Of a stretch of 64,000 bases of DNA, positions 13,002-22,696 are shown piece by piece. Both the position numbers and the translations under genes were made by a program. The notes below the pieces were generated by a model. That model searched no databases, was not told the origin of the DNA, and saw only the letters and a list, made by a program, of their open reading frames with translations. Source of the stretch: Chlorops oryzae (taxonomy: Eukaryota; Arthropoda; Insecta; Diptera; Chloropidae); the NCBI GenBank assembly GCA_020466095.1, contig CM035809.1, forward strand, positions 26,843,063 to 26,907,062. The letters are read 5' to 3'. Positions within the stretch are counted from its first letter, which is position 1; each line of letters opens with the position of its first letter.

Positions 13002-13061
13002 TTGATAGTTTTAACAATAAACGAACTTAAAAATTAAAATATTAACAATGATGAAAGGTGG

Positions 13062-13483
13062 CTACGCATAATTTTTTCGTTCGCCGCCATCAGTGGCAGT
13101 GCTGGCTGCCGGTAGTGAGGTAGTGTTTTGTGCTTGCTGCTGTTGCAATTTCTCTTGCTCCTGCAGCCTCTGAGCTTCTTCAAGCTCCTTGACACGTTTT
13201 TCATTGATTTCTGTCTGGACTTCAACGTACACGCTCATGATTTTATGGTTGAATGCGGCAAATTTCAGCACACAATTGTCGACACATGAACTCTAATTGA
13301 TTAGCGAGACAATTAATTAGTTTCTTTATTCAAAAAGGAATATTGATAAATTCATTCAAAACTAACCTCTTGGTTGTCTAAATTGCGCTCGAAAATGTTA
13401 TTGACGCATCGCGAGAAGCATATTTCTGTGATTTTATTGTACAGCGTTAAGAAATCCCTCAAGTTTCTTAGATTAATGTCCAT
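13062..13483 (-). CDS. Tim9b: Small Tim, mitochondrial import TIMM10B/Tim9b-type
   Basis: Intermembrane-space chaperone of the TIM22 carrier-import pathway. Exon 1 is 13367-13483 and exon 2 is 13062-13292, for 115 residues. The twin CX3C motifs are CFSRC (exon 1, after [14 protein letters not shown]) and CVDNC (exon 2, before [12 protein letters not shown]). The splice between them is in phase 0. The carboxyl end is a glutamine/glutamate-rich helix ([18 protein letters not shown]) and a short variable tail. The length matches the family. The frame is intact, and the gene sits head-to-tail 60 bases before Pstk. The symbol follows Drosophila usage; orthology was inferred by eye. Confidence 0.9.
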
Positions 13484-14599
13484 TTAAAACGAAAAACTTT
13501 TATAATTTGCAAATTTTTTTTTTTTTTTGTTCGCCTATAAAGCACTGCATAAACATTCGGCGGACTGATCAATCAGTCAGCAGTTGTTAACCTTGCAGCA
13601 TTTACGCTTAACGTTATTTTGCCGAAAGCATTGATCATGCAAAGAATTTCAAAATTAACACTTATTTTCTGCGTTGCATGATTTTTATCCTTGAAGTATT
13701 CCATTATATACACGATATGCAATATAATGAACGTGTAGCCCATTGCGACCTTTGGATTTTTCTTTCTATGCATTTTTTTTGTTTATCGGCCCACTATTGC
13801 TTCACGAGTTGTTGATGGCTCCACCATTGAGGACACACTAGGTCCTACAACGACGGAATCCGATCCCAATGATAAACTATTTCCCAGCTGCCTTTAGTTT
13901 CATACGATTTCAATGGAAACACAGTATAAGGTCGTAACGAACTAATGCAAAAATTGTTAATATTCAAATTCATGAGAAAAGGGTTAATAAAACCTTGAAC
14001 GAAAAAAATATCGTCTTTTTCTATTGTAGGGGTTAATATCGAATTAAAAATTTTTGTCAAAATACGTATCCTCCCAACGTCCTTTTATAACGTTGTTGAT
14101 TTTTTGTATTTCATCCACGACTACAACGAATTTCTAACGCAAAACAGTTACCCCAAGAAACTCGGTGCGGCAATATCTGCCTGCTAGCAACGCATGGATC
14201 GACCTGTTGATGGCACCATATTCTAGGTCATTGAAAGGCTGGCAACGCCGCAACACCCCTTGCAGTTCCTTAAGAGGTATGCTATGCTAGCTGTAAAATC
14301 TCTGTCTCTGTAAACTCCATATATAAAAAGCATATTAGCACATTAGAAGGGATTTTAGCAGCCTTTGTGAATAGGTCATTAGTATTTCTGCGTGTCATGC
14401 ATGCATTTTTGACCCTTGCACGGTCATTCCTTTTCATCACGACACGCATGACTGCAAGTATAAGTGAACGTGTAGCTCAGTTTCGCATTCCTTCTATGAT
14501 TTTTCTTTCTATTCATCTTTTTTGTGTTTATCTGCGCCCATCTTCTTGCTTCCACCGATGGTTGTTGGTTGGTTGCCACCATTGACGGTGACACACTTA
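13484..14599. repeat. Diverged duplicated repeat, first copy, and flanks
   Basis: The stretch 13710-14240 is a diverged copy of 14455-15030: both contain gaacgtgtagc, then atttttctttct, then gggttaataaaacc, then ggttaatatcgaattaaaaa, in the same order. The first copy has lost clear inverted ends. No gene is seen. The Tim9b/Pstk promoter must lie close to 13490-13600. Confidence 0.5.
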
Positions 14600-15086
14600 G
14601 GGCACCTACACACGAGCGGCAAGTCTGCGGTGCCGCGAATGATGAAAATGCCGCGATGCCGCGGACGGAAAACACTCCTACCCTCCACCAATATAGTTTC
14701 AGTATCGTTTCAACCATGGAAACAGCAGTAAAGGGTTAACGAACCTATTTATAGCGAAAAAAAATTTGTCTCAATTATTCAATATTTCATGCAGAAAAGG
14801 GTTAATAAAACCCTTGGACACGAAAAAAAATTTTTCCCGCTTATTTCATATTTTATGATAGAGGGTTAATATCGAATTAAAAATTTTTTCCACGAATACA
14901 TACAACGAATACTTCTACAACGCAAAAACTTCTGCGGCGCAAAGAAACTCGTGCGGTAAAAATTTGCCGCCAGTCAACGCTCATCGCAGCACGCACGCTC
15001 GTGTGAAGGCTACCATTCATTTCTGTGTAATTTGAAAGGCGCCGTGCTGCAACGCGCCGCGAACAACCGCTCGTGTGCAGGTGCCC
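14600..15086. mobile_element. PIF/Harbinger-like MITE with TTA duplication
   Basis: Inverted ends GGGCACCTACACACGAGCGG (from 14600) and the complement of GGGCACCTGCACACGAGCGG (ending 15086), flanked on both sides by TTA (14597-14599 and 15087-15089). A 3-base TTA duplication is typical of PIF/Harbinger elements. There is no transposase. The left flank (ccattgacggtgacacactta) resembles the tail of the SINE family seen at 19051, so the MITE probably landed in an old SINE. Confidence 0.7.
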
Positions 15087-15205
15087 TTAGAGACAAGGTA
15101 CAATAGTCCGAGAGTCGTGCGTGTAACAATCTCTGTCTCTGTCTCGCTCTCCCTCTATCTCTCTCCCTCCCACTCTCTCTCACACGCACGCACGCATTGA
15201 TGATA

Positions 15206-15363
15206 TGAGATTGGCCCTTAGGTCTCATTTGGGCCCTTTGTGACACCACGAAAAATGGGAAAGCAAAGAAAAACTGAAACAGCAAAAATGACACAATTAA
15301 CATCCACATACGAGCTGGAGTTGAACCCAAGGGCTCTCATATAGTAAGTTAGCATCTCAACCA
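15206..15363 (-). mobile_element. tRNA-derived SINE, copy 1
   Basis: Read on the minus strand it has a tRNA-like head (ggttgagatgctaactta, an A-box-like start, then gggttcaactcc, a B-box) followed by an unrelated body ending near aatgagacctaagggccaa. Related copies are at 19051 and 21816. The B-box fits the RNA polymerase III consensus GGTTCRANNCC. No full tRNA fold is kept. Confidence 0.65.
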
Positions 15364-16310
15364 ATGAATTCAAAAGATTTTGCTAAACACGATACGTCAA
15401 ATGTGAATTTACTGAAACGTCATGGAAAAAATCAGGGAATGAAAGCCTCACACTTAAGAGTATCGGCTAACGGCAGCCTCAATTTCTTAAAATGGAGTAG
15501 CGGTTGCTGAAGAGGTATTTTTATTCATTAAGGTAACGGTTTTACCGGTAAATACCGGTATTTTGTTTTTATTAAAAATTTAATATGAGCAGGCACTCCT
15601 ATCAATGGAAACCTAATGATTTATCATCTTCGCTTATCTGTAAAAAATGAAAATTTAATTTACAGAAAATACAGAGAGGAATCCCCGCTTCCAAGGTATC
15701 CACAAACACGATTTGTTGAACGATGTTGACGTACGTGTAAACGCGCGCAATTGCGTTACTGTTTCGACACACATGCTTTTTTCACTTGCACAATCACCTG
15801 ACTGATTCAGTCAGACTGAATGCTTGTGTGGCGCTTTAACGTGTAAATGGCGTACAACCCAGAAACACTGAATTTTTCGATAACAATTTGTATATCGTTT
15901 CGCTCAGAAATTGAGAATTGACGGTCAACAAATTGACTAGTGTGCGGTAATCGTTTAACCGGAATGGGCTGATCGTTTATTACTCGACAAAGTATATTTC
16001 GAATTCCAAAAAAACAACATCAAAAATCAAAACTGTAAACAATATTGGCAAGGTGAGCGTGAGCGTGTGTGTGTTTTATATTTGCCCTGTAGGAAACTGG
16101 ATCCCTAGCGAGTAGTCCTCGAGTAAAGGAAAAAGAACTTGTACACGAGTAGAGACGCGGATAGTAGAGACTAACTAGTTAACGGGGCGTCTACAGTTCA
16201 ATTTTGCTCAAACATTATTCTGATATATGAATCACTTGTAACTCAGAACTGCGATGTATACGATGGTGACAGTGGAATTCTCAATATTCGTTTGATATAT
16301 TCATGTGTAT
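15364..16310. other. Intergenic, no gene seen
   Basis: AT-rich DNA with a (CT)n/(CA)n-rich tract just upstream (15120-15200). A segment at 15680-15860, rich in CG dinucleotides and ACGT words, could be regulatory, but nothing specific is supported. Confidence 0.35.
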
Positions 16311-16380
16311 TAGATGGCGAAGTGGATAATGTTGCGATTAGCAACTGAAGGGCTCGAGTTCGATTCCTGTCGCAGGCGAA
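16311..16380 (+). repeat. tRNA-like sequence, probable SINE head or tRNA relic
   Basis: A tRNA-like order is visible: TAGATGGCGAAGTGGATAAT (A-box-like) at 16311, then GAGTTCGATTCC (B-box) at 16356-16367. A proper acceptor stem and anticodon stem do not form, and an A/T-rich body follows. It is a SINE head or tRNA pseudogene rather than a working tRNA. Confidence 0.5.
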
Positions 16381-16892
16381 AAACTGTGGAAGAATCGTTT
16401 CTTTTTTATTTATTTCCTTCTTATTGCTCTTTGGATTTAAATTGCAACTAATAATTCAAAAAAAAAAAAACACTGAGCTACGACAGCTCGGGCCGCTCCC
16501 CTTTCTATGGACGTAGTATGTTAAATGTACTGAATTGGTCCCGTTGTCTCCACTTCTGCACCAGATCAATCGCGCGTTTCGAAGGACACTTCTGTGTTAA
16601 AGTCCTTCATATTGCCAGTACTAGTCCCCTCACAATTCCTCTTCTTATGTATTCAACTGACCTTTTTAACATAGGCCTGTCATTGGAGAGGGACTATTCC
16701 GAAAAACGGCTGACCGTAGGTTTTTGGGTCAGTTGTAATTTTTTCTGGTCTTAGGATAGTTAAATAAGGAAGTGTCATTTACAAATACCCTTAAACAACC
16801 TGTTATTACCGACCGCCGGCTAGCCGAATTCGATGGATTTGCACCAGTCAAAGGCAGTCCTTAGAATTGACTGGCTCATTACTGCAGGATAT
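16381..16892. other. Intergenic, no gene seen
   Basis: A 78-codon open frame at 16518-16754 has no recognisable features and is probably chance. The rest is unannotated, and runs up to the MITE target site gcaggatat (16884-16892). Confidence 0.35.
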
Positions 16893-17086
16893 CATGATAC
16901 AAAGAGAGCAAGATAGCGCCACTTCGGGTACCGCTATTTTGAAGCATTCGCATTGTTGTTGTTTCCAATGCTAAAGTATAGTTGTGACGTTGGGCTTAAC
17001 ATGCAAAGCAACAACAAGGAAGCTCTCATTTTGTATTTGTGACATCATCGGGCTGAAGTGGCGCTATCTTGTTTTCTTGTATCATG
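16893..17086. mobile_element. MITE with CATGATACAA ends, copy 1
   Basis: Ends CATGATACAA...GATAGCGCCACTTC and the complement ending at 17086, flanked by perfect 9-base repeats gcaggatat (16884-16892 and 17087-17095). Sister copies are at 36231-36436 and 51513-51731. Long inverted ends and a 9-base duplication would fit Mutator-like elements (inference). No coding capacity. Confidence 0.8.
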
Positions 17087-17543
17087 GCAGGATATCAGCG
17101 AGTAGCACTGTTGATTTGGGGAATAGTCGAGGACTACTTCTGCACTAGTTTAATTTTCTGCAGGGTGTGCTTCGCGTTTATTTTTAAAGTTTATTTTCAG
17201 TACATTGTTCAAGGACACTTGTTCTGGTCAATTGGTTAAAATAGGGTGGGGGAGATAAAGCACAATAGATTTTTCTGAAGTCGAGTGCAGCAAATTTGTT
17301 TTGATTTCTTTTCTCTCCTCTCTCTCTCTCTCTTTCTGCCTTTCTGTCTGTCTCTCAATCTCTTTTGATGTTCTTGCCGCATTTTCCGTTTATTGTGCTT
17401 GACATTCTCGATGCACATTCAATACGTAGGTATATATTTTAAGCTGTAGAAAGCTGCAGGTGTTTTCGGACGATTAAATAAGCAAAAAAAAAAGAAGAAA
17501 AAGAAAAACGAAAAATTGTGAAATTAACTAAGGCTGCCATAGA

Positions 17544-17721
17544 ATGCCTACTTTTCCATGTCTCGCGGCTCGTCTTTTTCGCGTGGAAACCCTTAAAATT
17601 CACAGATTCGCATATACATACGGCAACTGCGTGCTCTTTTTGGTTAACGGTGTAGATAAGCAAACAGCAGAAGGCATAAAGGAAACAGCAAGAGCTATAA
17701 ATCTTAAAAAACTTTCTTTCG
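17544..17721 (+). CDS. Candidate upstream SelR exon with mitochondrial-type leader
   Basis: An open frame from an ATG at 17544 ends at a good donor (ttcg|gtgagttg at 17721/17722). Its phase (one base left over) exactly completes the first codon of the SelR exon starting at 22697, giving [17 protein letters not shown]...KKRFFSTTR. The leader is arginine-rich (LAARLFRVETLKIHRF) and RFFSTT resembles a mitochondrial cleavage site. The match could be chance (one in three for phase), and the 5.0 kb intron is long. RNA evidence is absent. Confidence 0.3.
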
Positions 17722-19050
17722 GTGAGTTGAATGAATATGGGGAATGATTTCGATTTATGGGTGCAGCTGCATTTAAGTGAAAATCGCTCAAATCGATAGT
17801 CATTTCTTCTTCTATTATATTAAACAGATGTTTAAGAATTTAACCCGTGGCAGGCATTTGAATAATATGTAAAATTGACTGCAAAGCATGTATTGTTTTG
17901 GAAACTCCCCAAAACCTTTTTTTTTTGTTCTTCTTTGGAATCCAAAATCTTGGCAACTGTCCGATTTACGTTTTATATAATCAACTAATTTATTATTCAT
18001 TCCCCGTGCAGTGACTCCCCGTACAGTGCCAAATAGGGAGTAAACAAAAGTGTGCAGCTGCACAATCGAATTAATGGAGTGTGAAGATGATAATGTATGC
18101 AGACGCATGTGGATTTGCTTACCAACAGGTGCCTCTGTTGTACATACTAAGAGAGCACACAATTTACACGGCCTACGCCCTATAACCACCACTCCACTTA
18201 GTTCAAACTGCGAAACGTTATCAACAACATTTGCTTTAAATCGCTCGAGATACCTTCTTCTGATAAGATGATTTAAATTAAGTTTATTTGGACTGGCTCG
18301 TTGCAAAGCGCAAGGAACGTAACGTACAATTCAATATTGATTGTATGAGTTTGCAAATATTATTTAGAAAAATACGATGGCTTTCAAGCAGAATCATAAA
18401 ATGATTGCGCGAAAAGTTCATGGAGAATCGTTGGTTTTATGTTTGTACTAGAGTTAAATTTTGTGAAAGCAACGACTGCCTCACAGTGGGATCGCTCCAT
18501 ACGTTTAGTGGGAAAAAGTAGAATTAGTGAAATTGGTATAAGTACATGGTTGAATTGTTGTAATCAAGACATAAACCAAAATTCATCCAAATTGATCCAA
18601 CCCTTGGAGTACTCCCGATAGACCCCTATTTCAAGTTTAGTATGGCAGCTAGATCTAAAACTCCACTATTTAATCAAAATTCTGTCGGAATTTTATCTGT
18701 GCTAGGAAATAAACGCGTGCAAAAATTTGTTCAAATCTAGCAGTCTACTACGGGTTAAATGTCCTGGATTTATGCAGGTTTTTCATTTCAAATCGGCTTC
18801 ATATTATTATTATTATTACCATAACAAGGGAGTCTAATTCTAAAGTATTTTTATATCGTTGGCGTCTTATTGACCTTATTTAAGGATCGGAAAGTGGAAA
18901 GTGCGCATATTTTTTTTCATGAATCGTTTAAAGAGACACATAAGTTCTACCTTTAATCAATTTTTAAACTAGAAGACGGAGCACGACGAATAATATAAAC
19001 TTTTTGTCTATTGAATGTATGAAAGCCGGATTTTTTTTAGGTGCAATTTT
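17722..19050. other. Intergenic or SelR first-intron region
   Basis: If the exon at 17544-17721 is real, this is SelR intron. A 163-codon open frame on the minus strand (17815-18306) is unusually long for AT-rich non-coding DNA, but shows no motif and no coding-like composition that I recognise. Nothing else is supported. Confidence 0.35.
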
Positions 19051-19205
19051 CGATAGTTGGCTGAGATGCCAACTTACGAAGCGAGAAGCTGAGGTCGTTG
19101 ATGTTTGTATGGTTTTTTCTGTTTCTGTTTTTCGGGCCCATGTGAGGCCTAAGTGTGTCGTCACCCTTAATGGTGGCAGCCACACTAACCTACCTCCACT
19201 GCGTT
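19051..19205 (+). mobile_element. tRNA-derived SINE, copy 2
   Basis: Starts agttggctgagatgccaact, and ends gcctaagtgtgtcgtcaccc followed by ttaatggtggcagccacac. The B-box is degraded. Matches 21816-21980 along the head and the tail, so the same SINE family. Confidence 0.6.
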
Positions 19206-20157
19206 GTTCCTTTTTCTGCATCCAAAATTTTTAATTTTAATAGAAAACCACATTTAAAGCCACAATGTTGCATTTAATACCAAAAAAAATTCAAACCAAT
19301 TTGGCAAGATTTTTTCCATTTTTCGAAGAAAACATTTTTCTAACTTCAACTTAAATTTAAAAAATTACATTTTTCAGATAAAAATAATAGGGGTCTTCCC
19401 TTAAACGTGTATTTGCCTCGAAAACTTCGACAAATCGTAAATCAAGAAGGTTTAGAAATTAATGAATGAAATTTTGTATGAAAAATTTTACACTTTTACG
19501 ATTTTTCAATCTTTTCACTTTTAAGGGAATACCCTAAATGTTTTTCAAAAAAACCGTTATGGATTTTTCTTATCTATTTAGAGATATTGCTCTATCATAA
19601 AAATAGTATGGTAAAAAAAATCCAAATTTTTCCACATTTTTCCCACTGTGCCACATGCCACATGCCGTCGAAAAATTGAATCGAAAATTCATCACTGAAA
19701 TATCACATAAAACGCACTGGAGCGTCAAGAATCGTAGTTTTGTCTTAATGAAAACGGAAAAAGAAAGAAAAATCGAATTAAAAATTGTTAAATGAAAAAT
19801 CGCGTTTTCTGTAATTAACTACCCAATCTAACTGATTTATGTGAGTTGATTCGACTTTTAATAATTATCATTTCGGATTTAAAGCAAAAAGATTTTCAGG
19901 TTTCTCTCGAGAGGAAAGCCATCATCATCAATCATCATCATCATCATGGTGTAGATACATATACGAAAAATTCATAATCAAAAACAGAATCTATTTTTGA
20001 AACAAATTCAAATTTATTCGAAGCGAAAAAGCAGGAAGCTATAATAGAAAATTGTTTTTTCGATTTTTTCTTTTTGAAATCTTTTTCCCTTGCTCATCTC
20101 TATTGAATGATTCAAATTGTTTTTGTGAACAGCCGCAAGTTTCAATTAACCGCATTC

Positions 20158-20194
<37 letters not shown>

Positions 20195-20561
20195 AAAAAG
20201 CATTGAAATAATGCATAAACAATAGCCTTAATGCTGATTGCGCACATTAAATTGGGTTAAATTACGTCTAAGTTTATTACTGAAGCTGTGGTTGTTGTTG
20301 TTGCCGAAAATGGAATGAGAACGTTTAAAAAATTAAACGGATAAAATTCAGTTGTACCAAATTTGGTGCTCCGACTCGAATGTACACATAAACCCAAGAT
20401 ACGTCGAAGCAGCCCATCATCTTCATCATAGATCCCGATAGCATTTAATTTAATTCATCTACCCTACTTGGGTCTGCTAAGACTTCTCTGAGGGTAGTCG
20501 CTCCCAACATATCGGCCTCTAATGCACTCCCAACGATTTTGCCCTGAATGACCGTTCATTA
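19206..20561. other. Intergenic, low-complexity stretches
   Basis: Holds a short (ATC)n run at 19920-19947, a T30-type tract near 20159-20190, and otherwise AT-rich sequence. No exon is supported. Confidence 0.45.
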
Positions 20562-20907
20562 CAAGGTGTATTTAACAAGGTGTAGGCAATAGATATTCAT
20601 GCTTGTTCTTATTCATTTTTGACAAATAAAGTTTTTCGAAACTTTAGTGTTTGCTTCGATTTTTCATTGACGTTACTTTTAATTCTGAAACTCGAATTTA
20701 AAAAAAACACATCAAAATTTGTTTGTTTACATTTTTCAAAGTTTTGTTCACTATAACTAAGCCGCTCTTTGAAATTCAAATTTTTTGTTCAATTATAACT
20801 AAGCCGATTTTGACATTCCCGTTTCGTTTGACAATGCCGATTCTATGTTGTTTTTGTTCGAGTTGTAGTTGTTGCCGTATTGCCTACACCTTGTTAAATA
20901 CGCCTTG
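20562..20907. mobile_element. MITE with CAAGGTGTATTTAACAAGG ends
   Basis: Inverted ends CAAGGTGTATTTAACAAGGT at 20562 and the complement of CAAGGCGTATTTAACAAGGT ending at 20907, continuing through gtaggcaat. Flanked by perfect 9-base repeats cgttcatta (20553-20561 and 20908-20916). 346 bases, non-coding. It lies just downstream of the minus-strand gene ending at 20959. Confidence 0.8.
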
Positions 20908-20958
20908 CGTTCATTATAAAATAAAATAAAAGCCATAAATTCTATCTTTAATCAATTT

Positions 20959-21706
20959 TTAATTATTTTTAAGTTTTTCAATTTTAATAAGCATAATTTC
21001 GTGTTCCAAGTCTAGATTTCTTCCCCTTTTCCTTTCATTTTCAATTTGAATTTCGTGCAATTCCAACCGGCACTTGATATCATTTTCGGCTGTTAATAGG
21101 ATTGGAACCTAATTAAAAAGAGAAAATATTCATTTATAGGCTAATATTTCATTACTTTTTTTTATATATTATTGTAAATACATTCTTTGCGATCGATTCC
21201 AAATAGAAATTTTCCGTTTCATTTTCAATTTCTTTATCTTTTTGATCCGCATTACTAGCCTCAGCCGGAGCCGTGGCCTCAATCATGTTTGGAGCAATGT
21301 TTTCTGAGTTATCTTCCTGCAATGTTTTTTACTTTACAAAAGCATTTAAATTTCGTTGGGAAATCCCTTACCTCATTCAAAGGTATTTCCAAATCAATCA
21401 AGTCGGACTCGGTGGTGGCCGTCGCTTCTTGTTGCAATCTCGGCGTCTTTCTGCGAGTGCTTGAATCTTGAGTCCGCCGATTGGCGGCCTTTCTTTTCCT
21501 TGAGATCTTCATATATCGTTGGGATTTCAATTCAGGAAATGTACGAATGCGATCCAATTGAAGCTAATAAAAATTATTCAAATTTAATTTGAAGCACGTT
21601 CGCCTTAATTAAAATGGTAATGGAAATGGAAATACCTTTGCTCTAATAAAATAGGTAGTGGCTTCAATTTTTCCGAAGCTGGCGTTAGAATATGTATTTC
21701 GGTTTT
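20959..21706 (-). CDS. Uncharacterised multi-exon protein, 5' end not found
   Basis: Minus-strand exons 21636-21706 (tentative), 21372-21563, 21182-21316 and 20959-21108 (stop TAA at 20959-20961). The last three are 192, 135 and 150 bases, all joined in phase 0 by clean GT-AG introns of 55-73 bases, which chance would rarely give. The protein has a basic stretch like a nuclear signal (KISRKRKAANRRTQDSSTRR), an acidic middle (ESDLIDLEIPLNEEDNSEN) and a charged helical end (LELHEIQIENERKRGRNLDL, then EHEIMLIKIEKLKNN). I do not recognise the family. The charged helical tail is reminiscent of Myb/SANT-like or MADF-type DNA-binding proteins, including the accessory protein of Harbinger transposons, but no DNA-binding domain is seen. 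The start exon is missing; the gene may be partial or decayed. Confidence 0.55.
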
Positions 21707-21815
21707 CTTAACACGTCAACTTTTTGGCCGTCAAATTTTCTTAAACAAATAAATTCAAGGCATATTCAATCGATTTAAGAAGAACTTTTGAATTTTACTG
21801 GGTAAAAGACGGCCT

Positions 21816-21980
21816 TTGCTGGTTGAGGTGCCAACTTACGATACTAGAGGTTCTGGGTTCAGCTCCAGTTCGGTCGTGGATATTTGTGTTGTCTAACTTT
21901 CCTAGTGGTATAACAACGGGCTGATGTTAGGCCTAATTGTGTCATTCTTCATCATGGCAGCCCTACTAACCTTACCTTAC
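21816..21980 (+). mobile_element. tRNA-derived SINE, copy 3
   Basis: Head ttgctggttgaggtgccaac, B-box gggttcagctcc (21855-21866), tail gttaggcctaattgtgtcat then catggcagccctactaacc, then a cttacctta run. The same family as 19051 and 15206. It sits directly 5' of the uncharacterised minus-strand gene. Confidence 0.65.
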
Positions 21981-22696
21981 TTTACTTTGCCTTCCTTAAT
22001 GGGAAAATGCGGTGAGTGCATCCCCAAGTGAAATCGATGAAGGCCCTCAAAGAAAATGTTGCAATGGAAGGTCTTGGTCAGACAGATGTCATCAACGTGT
22101 ACATTACACAGCGAGAAACAGCTGTGGATGTTTTCATACAAAATTGAATCAATTTTTCTTAGAGCCGAAAAATTTTGTTCTTTAGAACTGGGTATGTCCC
22201 TGGATCAATATGTCGCAAAAACGCGAAGCCTCGTCCAAGAGGTAGGGATGGGTCATTTTGGAGCTTTTTCAGCTCATCTTGAGCTCTTTTTTCTTGAAAA
22301 TTTACAGTGCAGAGCAGAGAATTATTGTACATATCAATGATGTGCTGAATTTATATAAGTATATTATATAATAAAAGAACTGAATTTTAAGAACAACTAT
22401 GAAAAAATTCCTGAAGTATAAAAAATTCATTTTCTTCGAAGTGTATCAATGCTGAAAAAATTTACGTTCTCAGCTATCTTCATCCGACGCAGCTCCGTCT
22501 CAATTGACGTTTTCCACTCAACTGAACGAATTTTCGGCTCTCAGCTTTGCTTCTCATTTGAGAGCAATTTTGTGCACATACGAGTGCTTATGCTCTTTTT
22601 GCTTCTAGCTTGCTTCCGTGGCCGGCACTGATCATGAATAATTTTAACTGCTTAAGATCGTGTAATTAATATAACGTATTTTCTCTTCTCTTACAG

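Noticed and set aside
14367..15330. Several overlapping 60-106-residue frames on both strands
   Set aside because: They fall in MITE and SINE sequence and share no conserved protein feature.
17815..18306. 163-residue open frame on the minus strand
   Set aside because: Long for this AT-rich DNA, but no motif, no splice partners and no recognisable family. Kept only as a note inside the intergenic entry.
22050..22250. Peptides MKALKENVAMEGLGQTDVIN... and MSLDQYVAKTRSLVQE in different frames
   Set aside because: They look protein-like but are short, in separate frames, and without consistent splice sites. Possibly a gene remnant, but not supportable.
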